DNA of 64,000 bases from VXRJ01 sp964636705 (GCA_964636705.1 CAZWUJ010000017.1:15318-79317); one strand, 5' to 3'. Positions 9,553 to 20,865 are shown, counted from the stretch's first letter. Translations and numbers: made by a program. The notes: generated by a model not told the origin, from the sequence alone.

Positions 9553-10461
9553 TTAGCTTCTCGCCTCCTCTTCCTCTCTGGCCTCTTCCGCTGCCTCGTG
9601 CGCCGGCGTCTCGGCCCCCGGCGCGGCGACGTCCGGCCGGTCCTCGTCGCCGTCACCGGGAGCCACGCCGCCAGCGGTCAGCCGGTAGAAGGGCTGCTCG
9701 AGCGAGCCCTCCTCGGCCAGCTCCTCCACCGTGCCGTCGAAAAGCAACCGTCCGCTGTTGACCAGCAGGACGCGGTCCGCCACCGCCTCTGCCTCGTGCA
9801 GGATGTGCGTCGAAATCAGCAGCGTCTTCGTCCGGCCGAGCCGTTGAATATTCTCGCGGAACTGCCGGATCTGATTGGGGTCGAGCCCGGCCGTCGGCTC
9901 GTCCATGATCAACACGTCGGGGTCATGCAGCAACGCCTGGGCCATGCCGACGCGCTGCCGGTAGCCGCGCGACAGCTTGCCGATCGGCTTTTCCACCACC
10001 AGCTCCAGCGCGCAGAGCTCGATGACTTCGTCAATGCGCCGCCTCAGATCCTCCGCCGGCAGCTCGCGCGCCTCGCCGAAGAAACGCAGCAGTTCCAGCG
10101 GCGTCATGTCGGGATAGATCGGGCCGTTCTCCGGCAGGTAGCCCAGGTGGCGGGACGCGGCGATCCGGTCGGTCCGCACGTCGTGCCCGGCAATCGCTCC
10201 CGATCCCGCGCTAGGGGCGAGGTAGCCGGTCAGCATTCGCATCATCGTCGTCTTCCCGGCGCCATTCGGTCCGAGGAACGCCACGACCTGCCCCTGCGGA
10301 ATCGCGAACGAGATGTCCTCGACGGCGACGAAGGGCCCGTAGTACTTCGACAGGCCCCGTGCTTCGATCATCGGCGGCGCCGCGTCGGGCGACACATCGA
10401 CGGTAGAGATGTCGGGAGGCGTAGTCGGTTCGGGCAACGGGATATCGTCCGATGGCAGCAT
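9553..10461 (-). CDS. ABC transporter ATP-binding protein (GldA/CcmA type)
   Basis: ATPase of the transporter encoded by the next gene. It has 302 residues with Walker A GPNGAGKTT (near residue 70), the signature LSRGYRQRVGMAQAL and Walker B VLIMDEPTAGLDP. An acidic, proline-rich N-terminal extension of about 30 residues precedes the ABC domain, so translation could also begin at an internal Met (residue 31). Neither candidate has a strong ribosome-binding site. The C-terminus is Glu/Ala-rich. The stop is 2 nt from the fused permease start. Confidence 0.9.
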   Translation of the reverse strand: MLPSDDIPLPEPTTPPDISTVDVSPDAAPPMIEARGLSKYYGPFVAVEDISFAIPQGQVVAFLGPNGAGKTTMMRMLTGYLAPSAGSGAIAGHDVRTDRIAASRHLGYLPENGPIYPDMTPLELLRFFGEARELPAEDLRRRIDEVIELCALELVVEKPIGKLSRGYRQRVGMAQALLHDPDVLIMDEPTAGLDPNQIRQFRENIQRLGRTKTLLISTHILHEAEAVADRVLLVNSGRLLFDGTVEELAEEGSLEQPFYRLTAGGVAPGDGDEDRPDVAAPGAETPAHEAAEEAREEEEARS

Positions 10462-10509
10462 GGCGTCCGGCGTCGCGATCTCAACCCAAGAGCATAGCGA
10501 GGCGCGCCG

Positions 10510-11379
10510 TCAGGGTTCAACCGCCTCGAAGTCCCGCCATGTCCGGAACTCCCGGCGCAGGGTGCGGTTGAAGAGGACGCGGGTGTCGCTGTAGCTCTCG
10601 AGCTGAATGCGGGCCCAAAGGTCATCGTCCCCGAGAATCGGACGGCGATCCAGGGAGCCGCGCGCGCGGTTGATCACGCCGAGCAGACCCCACCACAGAC
10701 GGACCGGCTGGATGAGTTCAAACTCGACACGAGCCGGTTCGAAGGTGGCGCGATCCACCCAGATGAGCCCGCGCGCACTGTTGAGAGCGTAATCGATGCG
10801 GCGGTTCACCGGCAGCCGGCCGGGACGCGGGCGGAACGAGATCCGGTAGCTGGGGCGGTTCCGGAACGGTTCTTCACCTTCGAGCGTGAAGTGATAGCGG
10901 GCGATCAATGCGTCGTCGAAGACGATCGAGTCCGTGCTCCCGTCATCCTCGGGAAGCGCGCCCGTTTGACGGCGTTCGATGACTTCCTTGCGGAATTCCG
11001 CCTCGCGTTCCGCCTCCCAGCCCTGCTCCTCCTCGCTGAGCAGGCGGTCGTTGATCATGAAGAGGCGCTCGAACGGTTCCCCTTCGATCGGGATTACCTC
11101 GTAGTCGCCAATGCTCTCGTTCTCCAGATCGCCGTTGGAATGGAAGCGGCGTACTTCCCTTCTCATGCGGGAGCGGTAGCGGGCGTCGACCTCGTTCTCG
11201 TAGTACCAGTTGACGCGGTCGATCACCCGTTCCATCAGCGCGTGCGCGTCGTTTCGATCGACTTCGTCGCCTTCCCTCGACTGGGCCGATAGCCGGGTGG
11301 CAACCGCCGAGGCGAGCGTCAGCGCGCCGACGAGCGCCACAATGCCCGGGAGTACGAAACCGGTCCGGCGCCACCGCAT
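10510..11379 (-). CDS. secreted or membrane-anchored LolA-fold-like protein of unknown function
   Basis: 289 residues. An N-terminal hydrophobic segment (residues 8-30) looks like a signal peptide or anchor. A charged helical region follows, then a C-terminal beta-rich part with SYRISFRPRPG, NSARGLIWVDRATFEPARV and LFNRTLRREFRTWRDFEAV. That pattern resembles LolA/outer-membrane-lipoprotein-sorting-like proteins frequent in Acidobacteriota, but the assignment is by pattern only. I chose the ATG at 11379 because it opens directly on the hydrophobic segment; upstream in-frame sequence is Arg/Gly/Pro-rich and looks non-coding. It lies 48 nt upstream of the ABC ATPase on the same strand and may belong to that operon. 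Confidence 0.6.
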   Translation of the reverse strand: MRWRRTGFVLPGIVALVGALTLASAVATRLSAQSREGDEVDRNDAHALMERVIDRVNWYYENEVDARYRSRMRREVRRFHSNGDLENESIGDYEVIPIEGEPFERLFMINDRLLSEEEQGWEAEREAEFRKEVIERRQTGALPEDDGSTDSIVFDDALIARYHFTLEGEEPFRNRPSYRISFRPRPGRLPVNRRIDYALNSARGLIWVDRATFEPARVEFELIQPVRLWWGLLGVINRARGSLDRRPILGDDDLWARIQLESYSDTRVLFNRTLRREFRTWRDFEAVEP

Positions 11380-11423
11380 ACGAACATTGTGTCCGATGGG
11401 TGGCGCCGACGGAAAGGGCGCGG

Positions 11424-11846
11424 CTACTCGATGACCCGCAGGGCGCCCCGGACCACCACTTCCCGGCGGCCGGACGCCGCGATCAGCTCTCCCACGACCT
11501 CGTAGTCGCCAACCGGAAACCCGTGCCATTCGAAGGTGTGCACCTTCTGGGAATCCTCGCCCGCGAGCCAGATGGTGGAACTCCGATAGTGATCGCCGGA
11601 TTCCGCGGAGATGCGAAGTTCTTCGGTGTCGGCCGTAGGCTCGATCTTGATCTCGATCTCGACCGTGCCGGGGGACTGCACGACGAGCGGAACTGGTGTC
11701 ACGCCCGGTTTGACCACTCGCGTGACGATTGGCTCGGGCTGTTGCAGGTGCAACTGCAGCGGCGCAATCGGATCCGAGGCCACGAGCGGCGCCGCGAACG
11801 CCGCCGCGAGGCCGATCCAGAGGGCAAAATGCAGCAACTGACGCAT
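11424..11846 (-). CDS. small secreted protein of unknown function
   Basis: 140 residues with a clear signal peptide (about 23 residues, ending PLVASDP) and then an all-beta pattern (GTVEIEIKIEPTADTEELRI, HTFEWHGFPVGDYEVVGEL). The sequence suggests a single immunoglobulin-like or DUF4097-like sandwich, but I do not recognise the family. A strong ribosome-binding site (AGGAGGTGA, 11851-11859) fixes the ATG. A well-formed promoter lies upstream. It is the first gene of the minus-strand run that leads into the LolA-like and ABC genes. Confidence 0.65.
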   Translation of the reverse strand: MRQLLHFALWIGLAAAFAAPLVASDPIAPLQLHLQQPEPIVTRVVKPGVTPVPLVVQSPGTVEIEIKIEPTADTEELRISAESGDHYRSSTIWLAGEDSQKVHTFEWHGFPVGDYEVVGELIAASGRREVVVRGALRVIE

Positions 11847-11869
11847 GATGTCACCTCCTGTCCGGTGGG

Positions 11870-11890
11870 GCCTGCCCGCCCTGGGCAGGC
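11870..11890. promoter_or_regulatory. 5'-leader hairpin
   Basis: GCCTGCCC (11870-11877) and GGGCAGGC (11883-11890) form a perfect 8-bp stem with a 5-nt loop. It sits between the predicted transcription start and the ribosome-binding site of the gene ending at 11846. It could influence mRNA stability or translation. It has no T-run, so it is not a canonical terminator. Confidence 0.4.
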
Positions 11891-11909
11891 ACTGATGCCG
11901 ACGGAAATG

Positions 11910-11938
11910 ATGTTACTGCAATGTAACGGGACTGTAAA
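11910..11938 (-). promoter_or_regulatory. candidate sigma-70 promoter for the small secreted protein
   Basis: On the minus strand TTTACA (11938-11933), a 17-nt spacer and TAACAT (11915-11910) match the -35/-10 consensus well. The spacer includes GTTAC-N6-GTAAC (11912-11927), a 5-bp inverted repeat overlapping the -10 box that could be an operator. Confidence 0.5.
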
Positions 11939-11973
11939 CGAGATTTAACATTGGTACCGAAGACCTCGCCCGG

Positions 11974-15345
<3,372 letters not shown>

Positions 15346-15359
15346 GAGCCCGCACCCGG

Positions 15360-16718
15360 CTATTCCACCCGCCCCTGGCAGCGCCACCGGCCGCGCGCGC
15401 GGTCGTAATAAATCCAGAGAAGGTCGCCGTTCGGCATCCGGACGAAGTAGTAGTCGCGGCTGACCGGTACTCGCCACCAGCCGCCGGCGACACGGTACGG
15501 CCCGACACGCTCCGCCGCGCGCCCGGCCGGAAGCGGCTGCGGATTGGCGTAGATCCGACGCACCATCGGGATGTTCCGCCTGTCGGAAGCCTCCGGCGGC
15601 GGCAGAACGACATCGTCCCTGGCGCCAGCGGAACGCTGGCGCACCATGGCGCCGGCAGGCAGCGGAATGGAGTCGACCGGCTCCCAGGCGAAACGTGCTT
15701 CCGGCAGGTGACCCTCGGCAAGGCGCGCGCGCGCGACGGCGGTATCGCCAAACCGGGCCCGGACGCGGGCGAGTGCGCGGTTCGCCACCGAAAGGTCGCG
15801 CGGCGGCCGTTCGACAAAGAGTCCCTCCTGCACGGCGGCGGGCCGGACGGATCGTCCGGTGACACGGAGGTCGACAACGCCCCCTTCGAGCGCGACCGAC
15901 TCGAAACGCAGCCGGACCAGCGTCATCAGTTGCGCGATCTCGAGCGTCGGCGCAGCCGGGCGGATCACCTCGGTCTGCACTCCGCTCCCCGGAAGCTCGC
16001 TCCGGACGCGCCCGTCAGGGCGCGCGTCGAGCCGCAGGTGCATCGTCAGTTCGGCCAGCATCTCGCGCCGCTCGGCAGTGGCGGCGAGCAGGCGATCCAG
16101 CAGACGCTTGGCGACAAACAGCAGGCGAGTGACGTCCGTCTCCGGCTGATCGAAGTCGTGCCTCGCGAGCAACGGCTCCGGTGGACAGACCGGCTGCAGC
16201 GGCGGATCGAGATCGCCCGATGCGCGCCGGTGCAAATCGTACGCGTCACGTCCGAAACGGCGGCGGATGCCTTCGGCCGGCAGCTCCAGGAATGCGCGCA
16301 CCGTTCTGACACCCAGCTTCTCGAGGCTGTCGAGCAGGGCCCGATCGAAGCCGAGGCGATCGAGCGGCGCCTTGCCGGCGAGCGCCCGTTCACCAGCACG
16401 GTTACGGATTACGGCAACCCGCCGGTCGGTCGCCGCCAGGCGGCGGACGATCGCGTACGTGCCGAAACGGCTGAAGCCGACGGCGACCGTTGTCTCGCGG
16501 TATCCGTCCACCCGGAGCGCGGCCACGATCCGCTCCGCCCAGTGGCGCGGCGATCGATAGAGGTGCGACAGTCCAGAGGCATTTATCCAGAAAATGCCCG
16601 GTTCGTCGCGCGACGGTTCGACGTCGGGGCTGAACTGGCGCAGCCGTCCGGCGATAGCGGCGGCAGCGCCCGCACGCGCGCTGGCGTCCCGCACGTCAAC
16701 GCACGCCATCCGGTCCAC
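15360..16718 (-). CDS. imuB: ImuB, Y-family polymerase-like mutasome scaffold
   Basis: Non-catalytic Y-family relative that bridges ImuA, DnaE2 and the sliding clamp in SOS mutagenesis. 452 residues. I chose the GTG at 16718: it has AGGAGG 6 nt upstream and gives VDRMACVDV at the N-terminus. It overlaps imuA by 23 nt. Recognisable segments are EPGIFWINASGLSHLY, TTVAVGFSRFGTYAIV, KLGVRTVRAFLELP and a C-terminal YYFVRMPNGDLLWIYYDRARGRW. After MACVDV the protein passes almost at once to RLRQFSPDVEPSRDEPG; related ImuB proteins that I recall carry about 50-60 more residues there. A palindromic repeat (15624-15645) lies in frame near the C-terminus. Confidence 0.85.
   Translation of the reverse strand: MDRMACVDVRDASARAGAAAAIAGRLRQFSPDVEPSRDEPGIFWINASGLSHLYRSPRHWAERIVAALRVDGYRETTVAVGFSRFGTYAIVRRLAATDRRVAVIRNRAGERALAGKAPLDRLGFDRALLDSLEKLGVRTVRAFLELPAEGIRRRFGRDAYDLHRRASGDLDPPLQPVCPPEPLLARHDFDQPETDVTRLLFVAKRLLDRLLAATAERREMLAELTMHLRLDARPDGRVRSELPGSGVQTEVIRPAAPTLEIAQLMTLVRLRFESVALEGGVVDLRVTGRSVRPAAVQEGLFVERPPRDLSVANRALARVRARFGDTAVARARLAEGHLPEARFAWEPVDSIPLPAGAMVRQRSAGARDDVVLPPPEASDRRNIPMVRRIYANPQPLPAGRAAERVGPYRVAGGWWRVPVSRDYYFVRMPNGDLLWIYYDRARGRWRCQGRVE
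15624..15645. repeat. short palindrome with GCACC tail inside imuB
   Basis: GCCAGCG-GAA-CGCTGGC followed by GCACC. It has the same layout as the repeats in dnaE2 (hairpin core, then GCACC), but the core is divergent. It is translated in frame in ImuB as part of VRQRSAGAR. Membership of the family is likely but not certain. Confidence 0.4.
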
Positions 16719-17352
16719 GCCGATCCTCCTCATCGGTCCAGCCGGGACCACGCCGCTTGTCCTTGAGAACTTCCACCCGGCAGACGTACCAATCGTCGCC
16801 CCGCCGGATGCGCCGCGCCTGACCGCGAACCGTCACAAGCGATCCGATTGACGGCTGCTGCTCGGTCTTTGCCGTCAGGCAAAGCACCAGGGCGCCATGC
16901 GTGATCGCCTGCTCCGACAGCCGGCTCTGCACGGCAAGCGGCAGGACGGGTCCATCCTCCACCAGGTCGAGCACCAGCAGGCCGAACGCGCCGGACCGGG
17001 CGAGTTGATCGGTGGCGCGCAGCCGGTCGCGCACATCGTTGAGCAGGATGACCGGCAATGCCGCCAGATCGATGCCCCCGTCCGCCACATCGGGTGGATA
17101 GAAGGTGCTGCCGGGACGCGTCACCCAGGCGACCGGCTCTCCCTGCTGTTGCACTTCGCGCACCAGGCTGCATGCCAGCGTGAGCGCCGGCGCGCCGGCG
17201 GCGCCGGAAAGTTCCGCCAGGCAACTGTTCAGCGCGGTGCGGCTCCATCGGCCCGGCGGCGGCGCCGGCATCCGGCGGCGCTGCGCCCAGGCGCGCGAAA
17301 CGGGGGCGCCGGTGCGCAGATCGGCGGCAGTTCGTGCGTTCGTCACACCCAT
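16696..17352 (-). CDS. imuA: ImuA, RecA-like mutasome accessory protein
   Basis: SOS mutasome protein distantly related to RecA/SulA. 218 residues. Recognisable parts are TALNSCLAELSGAAGAPALT, GEPVAWVTRPGSTFYPPDV, GIDLAALPVIL, SGAFGLLVLDLVEDGP and the C-terminal VEVLKDKRRGPGW. The ATG overlaps the lexA stop as TGATG, so translation is coupled to lexA. A GTG one codon upstream is an alternative start. No intact Walker A motif is seen, as is usual for this family. The end overlaps imuB. Confidence 0.85.
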   Translation of the reverse strand: MGVTNARTAADLRTGAPVSRAWAQRRRMPAPPPGRWSRTALNSCLAELSGAAGAPALTLACSLVREVQQQGEPVAWVTRPGSTFYPPDVADGGIDLAALPVILLNDVRDRLRATDQLARSGAFGLLVLDLVEDGPVLPLAVQSRLSEQAITHGALVLCLTAKTEQQPSIGSLVTVRGQARRIRRGDDWYVCRVEVLKDKRRGPGWTDEEDRRGPDGVR

Positions 17353-17984
17353 CACAATGTCCGCCGCACTTCGATCACCCGGCCGAGGATGACGACCGCA
17401 TCGGCGTCCAGCTCGATCGGATCGAACGCCGGATTCTCGGGGCGAAGTGTCACGCGCCCGCCGCCCCGCGATACGAAGGTCTTGACGGTCGCGTCGTGAT
17501 CCACCAGCGCCACGACGATGTCGCCGGTCCGCGCGGTCGGCTGCCGGCGGACGATGACCCTGTCGCCCGGAAGGATGCCGGCGCCAACCATGCTCTCCCC
17601 CCGCACCCTGAGGGCGAACAGCTCGTCCGACGCCGCGCCACGCGTATTGGCGTCGACCGGCAGGTAGCCATCCGGGTCCTGCACCGCCTCGTCGAGCACG
17701 CCGGCCGGCACGCGGCCCAGAAGCGGCACCAGCCGAGTTCGTGGCAGTCCGTCGCCTGCCTCCCCGGGCAACCGGTAGCCGCGTGACCGGCCGCGGTCAA
17801 CGGTCAGGCGGCCCTGCTCGACCAGCCGCTCCAGATGCGCCCGTGCGGTCTGCACCGCCCGGAAGCCGAACGCCGCCTGCACTTCGCGCACGGTCGGCGG
17901 CCGGCCGGCCAGCAGCCGGTCTCGCATGAATGCGAAGACCTGCTCCCGTGTCTCCCCCCGTGGCGTCCTTCCCATCGGAAACAT
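17352..17984 (-). CDS. lexA: LexA repressor, first gene of the SOS mutagenesis operon
   Basis: SOS transcriptional repressor and self-cleaving S24 peptidase. 210 residues. The N-terminal winged helix-turn-helix spans residues 12-65 (PPTVREVQAAFGFRAVQTAR). The cleavage site Ala94-Gly95 lies in GRVPAG. The catalytic Ser131 is in RGESM and Lys168 in ATVKTF. All residues needed for RecA-stimulated autocleavage are present. It heads lexA-imuA-imuB-dnaE2, so the operon should be self-regulated. The start could be Met1 (17984) or Met4 (17975); neither has a ribosome-binding site, and a TATAAT lies only 2 nt upstream, suggesting a leaderless message. Confidence 0.92.
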   Translation of the reverse strand: MFPMGRTPRGETREQVFAFMRDRLLAGRPPTVREVQAAFGFRAVQTARAHLERLVEQGRLTVDRGRSRGYRLPGEAGDGLPRTRLVPLLGRVPAGVLDEAVQDPDGYLPVDANTRGAASDELFALRVRGESMVGAGILPGDRVIVRRQPTARTGDIVVALVDHDATVKTFVSRGGGRVTLRPENPAFDPIELDADAVVILGRVIEVRRTL

Positions 17985-17986
17985 GG

Positions 17987-17992
17987 ATTATA
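17987..17992 (-). promoter_or_regulatory. candidate -10 box of lexA, overlapping a motif shared with hipB
   Basis: The minus strand reads TGTATGCTATAATCCATG into the lexA start. TATAAT (17992-17987) is a perfect -10 hexamer, but a convincing -35 is missing. The flanking TGTATGCTATA is also present at the hipB start. On the plus strand GCATA and TATGC arms, 13 nt apart, form a weak inverted repeat here. The operator assignment is inference. Confidence 0.35.
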
Positions 17993-18061
17993 GCATACAT
18001 TTGTCTGTTTTATGCCTGGTTTGCCGCCAGGAAGAGCCCTCAGGAAACACGAGATTGCCGC

Positions 18062-18090
18062 TTGCAGTCGTTGGATGCCTATGGTAAAAA
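18062..18090 (+). promoter_or_regulatory. candidate promoter of the first heme/copper gene
   Basis: TTGCAG (18062-18067), a 17-nt spacer and TAAAAA (18085-18090) lie 42 nt before the start codon. The same arrangement, TTGCTG-N17-TACAGA, recurs at the matching place upstream of the duplicate gene. That conservation supports the call. Confidence 0.5.
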
Positions 18091-18131
18091 TGACCTGTTT
18101 ACTCTGTCGTTTCCGGAGCAGGAGAGGACTC

Positions 18132-19460
18132 ATGCTGTTCAAGCGCATATTCATCGCCTTGTTCGTATTCGGCGTTGCGGCCGTCTTCGCCGCGCCCGGC
18201 TTCGCCGCGGAAAACGAAGCCGAAACCGAGGTGACGTACTACAAGGACGTGCTGCCGATCATGCAGGCCAACTGCCAGACCTGCCATCGGCCGTCCGGAT
18301 ACAACATCAGCGGCCTGATCGCGCCGATGTCGTTCATGGACTACGCCGAGACGCGTCCCTGGGCCCGCTCCATCGCCCGCAAGGTGGAAGCGCGCGAGAT
18401 GCCCCCCTGGTTCGCCTCGGCGCCCAAGGGCGTCTTCGAGAACGAGCGGGGCCTGACCGACGACCAGATCGACACGATCGTCAACTGGGTCGAGGCGGGC
18501 GCACCCGCCGGCGATATGGCCGATGCGCCGCCAGCGCGGCAGTGGGCCGAGGACGCGAACGACGGCTGGTCGATCGGCACGCCCGACTTCGTGGTGTCGA
18601 TGCCGGAGCCGTACCTGGTCGCGGACGACATCTACGACCTGAACATCACCTTCTACACCAAGATCTCGGAGGACATCCTGCCGGAGGACGTCTGGGTCCG
18701 GGGTTGGGAGTTCCGCGTGGGTGATAACGCCGTCACCCACCACATGTGTTCGTCCGTCCTCTCACCTGACGCCTATCTGCCCGACGAGGCGGTTCAGGAC
18801 GAAGGGGCCGATACGCCAGGCAACCGCCTGCTGAGCTGCGTCGCCGAGGGCGGCGAATCGGGGATGCTGCCGGAGGGCTTCGGCGTGCTGATCGAGAAGG
18901 GGTCGAGCATCTCCTTCAACATGCACTACCACAAGGAGCCGGCCGAGGGCTCAGCCGTCTGGAGCAACGCCCAGATAGGCTTCTTCGTCGCCGACGAGGA
19001 GCCGAAGTACAAGGTCATCAACGACGCCATCGGCAACCGCAGCTTCGAGATTCCGCCGAACCATCCGAACTACCGGGTCGGGTCGTCGCGCATCCTCGAC
19101 GCGGACACCCTGGTGCTGACCCTCTGGCCGCATGCGCACACGCGCGCGCACGCCTCGCGCTACACCGCCATCTATCCCGACGGGACGGAAGAGCTGCTGC
19201 TCGACGTGCCCCACTACGACCAGGGATGGCAGGTGACCTACCAGTACAAGGAGCCGAAGTTGCTGCCGAAGGGCACGCGGATCGACGTCGACTTCTGGTA
19301 TGACAACACGCCGGAGCGCGCGGCGCGCGAGAAGTTCAACTCGAGCCGGTTCGTCGGCTACGGCCCGCGGACGGACGACGAGATGCAACTCGGATTCATC
19401 GGCTACGCGAAGATTGAAGACGCGGAGGCGATGCCGACGACCAACAACAACGACAACTGA
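18132..19460 (+). CDS. secreted cytochrome c / copper type II monooxygenase-like fusion, copy 1
   Basis: 442 residues. A signal peptide (about 25 residues, ending GFAAEN) is followed by one c-type heme site, CQTCH at 48-52. The rest resembles the two-copper peptidylglycine monooxygenase/dopamine beta-hydroxylase fold. The ligand pattern looks complete: His203-His204 (VTHHM), His265/His267 (NMHYH), His334/His336 (PHAHTRAH) and Met418 (TDDEM). The heme could feed electrons to the copper site in place of ascorbate; that is inference, and no substrate is known. The ATG at 18132 follows GGAGCAGGAG and opens the signal peptide. A 10-bp terminator follows the gene. It is divergent from lexA and duplicated at 20941. 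Confidence 0.8.
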   Translation: MLFKRIFIALFVFGVAAVFAAPGFAAENEAETEVTYYKDVLPIMQANCQTCHRPSGYNISGLIAPMSFMDYAETRPWARSIARKVEAREMPPWFASAPKGVFENERGLTDDQIDTIVNWVEAGAPAGDMADAPPARQWAEDANDGWSIGTPDFVVSMPEPYLVADDIYDLNITFYTKISEDILPEDVWVRGWEFRVGDNAVTHHMCSSVLSPDAYLPDEAVQDEGADTPGNRLLSCVAEGGESGMLPEGFGVLIEKGSSISFNMHYHKEPAEGSAVWSNAQIGFFVADEEPKYKVINDAIGNRSFEIPPNHPNYRVGSSRILDADTLVLTLWPHAHTRAHASRYTAIYPDGTEELLLDVPHYDQGWQVTYQYKEPKLLPKGTRIDVDFWYDNTPERAAREKFNSSRFVGYGPRTDDEMQLGFIGYAKIEDAEAMPTTNNNDN

Positions 19461-19500
19461 CGGCGGCGGGCTGACCGCAGCCGGTTCGACGTGACGCTTC

Positions 19501-19536
19501 GAGGGCGGGGCCGGCAAGACCCCGCCCTCTTTTTTT
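19501..19536 (+). terminator. intrinsic terminator between the two genes of unit 1
   Basis: GAGGGCGGGG (19501-19510) pairs perfectly with CCCCGCCCTC (19520-19529) around a 9-nt loop and is followed by seven T. It ends only 24 nt before the next start codon, so the second gene depends on readthrough or on a promoter hidden near the hairpin. A homologous hairpin lies at 22316. Confidence 0.85.
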
Positions 19537-19560
19537 GCTTGAAACCGAGGAGATTTCCCG

Positions 19561-20790
19561 ATGCGCCCAGATCGTCTCATCCCGGCCCTCCTGTTGGCTG
19601 CCGGCGTCACCGCCAGCGTCCCGGCCGCCGCGCAGACGCCCGAGCCTGGCGAGGACGGCGACGGCCTCCTGCATACCATGCTCGTGCTGGAGTCGCAGTC
19701 GATTGACGTCGCGATAATTCCCGACCTGACGGCGGACGACGCAGCGAACCAGACACTTCTCGACGGCACGGCTGGAGCCCGCGTCCGCATCGGGACGATC
19801 GAAGGCCACCGGGCGTTGCGGATCGGCGATCTGGCTCCGGATCTGGAGGCGATCGCAGCGGCCCTCCGGGCAGCGGCAGCGGCCCGCGCGGGGGCTGAGG
19901 AATCGAACGCGCCGGGCGCGGAGGGTGACGCGGATGGAAACGAGGCGGATGAGACAGACGACGCTCCCGAGGCGGCAGAGGAGGAGACGGCGCCCGAACT
20001 GTGGCTTGCGCGCGAACCTCACGGATGGCGCCTGGAGGTGGTCGGCTACGGCAATGACGACGAAGAGATCCGCGCTATCCCGCTGAGCCATCGCGAGACG
20101 GCCAGCACCGCGCCCGTGCTGAGCGCGTCCGTCGCGATGACGAACACCGAGGAAGGCCAGCTTGCGCTTCGCTGGGGCCGCCACGCGTGGAGCGCCGATT
20201 TCCGGTTCGATGAAATGCCGACGGGGCCACGCCGGGAGCCCGTCTCGGGCCGCGGCCAGGCGCGCGAAGCATCGACCGACACGACTGCCTTCTCACGCGG
20301 CGTCACTCTCGCCGAGCGGAACGAATCGGCGCTGATCCTGCCCGGCGGCGAGCGCCTGTCTCTCCTCTACTGGAAGGGAATCGATGTCGAGGACGAGGAC
20401 TACGGCCGCTTCGAGGAGACTGCGGACGGCGACGTCATCAAGTTGGTCCGCGCCGCACCCGTGCGGATCAAGAGTGACGTCGGCCTCCGATTCGACGAAA
20501 CGGAGCTCCCGACCGGCAACCTCGCGCCCGGCTTCGCTGGCGCCTACGCCATCTGGCTCCGCCGGAGCGGGGACGGCTGGCGGATCGTATTCAACAACGA
20601 GCCTGATTCCTGGGGAACGCAGCACGACCCGGAGTTCGACGCTGTGGAAATAGCTGTCGACTATTCGCGGGGCGATCGGTCCTTCCGGCCGCTCGGCGGC
20701 ACGTTGGTGCCGACCGGCGCCGACACGGGCCGTCTGCTGGTCCACTGGGGTCCCCACGAGTGGACGGCCGACTTCGCCATCGCTCGATAG
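19561..20790 (+). CDS. secreted protein with two DUF2911-like repeats, copy 1
   Basis: 409 residues with a signal peptide ending PAAAQ. Two halves share a pattern. LWLAREPHGWRLEVV, with LALRWGRHAWSADFRFDE, matches IWLRRSGDGWRIVFNN, with LLVHWGPHEWTADFAIAR. Each half resembles the DUF2911 beta-sandwich found alone at 60213. A very acidic linker (about residues 110-142) lies before the first repeat. GAGGAG at 19547-19552 supports the start. No enzyme motif is seen, so a binding or structural role beside the heme/copper protein is a guess. It is duplicated at 22369. Confidence 0.65.
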   Translation: MRPDRLIPALLLAAGVTASVPAAAQTPEPGEDGDGLLHTMLVLESQSIDVAIIPDLTADDAANQTLLDGTAGARVRIGTIEGHRALRIGDLAPDLEAIAAALRAAAAARAGAEESNAPGAEGDADGNEADETDDAPEAAEEETAPELWLAREPHGWRLEVVGYGNDDEEIRAIPLSHRETASTAPVLSASVAMTNTEEGQLALRWGRHAWSADFRFDEMPTGPRREPVSGRGQAREASTDTTAFSRGVTLAERNESALILPGGERLSLLYWKGIDVEDEDYGRFEETADGDVIKLVRAAPVRIKSDVGLRFDETELPTGNLAPGFAGAYAIWLRRSGDGWRIVFNNEPDSWGTQHDPEFDAVEIAVDYSRGDRSFRPLGGTLVPTGADTGRLLVHWGPHEWTADFAIAR

Positions 20791-20810
20791 CGACCGGCCC
20801 GTAGCCGGAT

Positions 20811-20860
20811 CCGGCACGAACGCGAAGACCTGCTCGGGTCTCTGGCGTCGCGCCCTTTTC
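20811..20860 (-). pseudogene. relic of the lexA 5' end
   Basis: On the minus strand this stretch aligns with the start of lexA: GACGCCA, a 6-nt gap, then GAGACCCGAGCAGGTCTTCG. The relic encodes PEQVFAFVPD where lexA has REQVFAFMRD. It sits just upstream of the second heme/copper gene, where lexA itself sits relative to the first. It marks the left end of the DNA that was duplicated. It is too short to be functional. Confidence 0.7.
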
Positions 20861-20865
20861 AGGGC

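Noticed and set aside
7563..9656. 697-residue minus-strand frame overlapping the GldG fusion
   Set aside because: Same strand as the true gene but a different frame, Arg/Gly/Pro-rich, with no domain. The fused permease frame carries coherent membrane helices.
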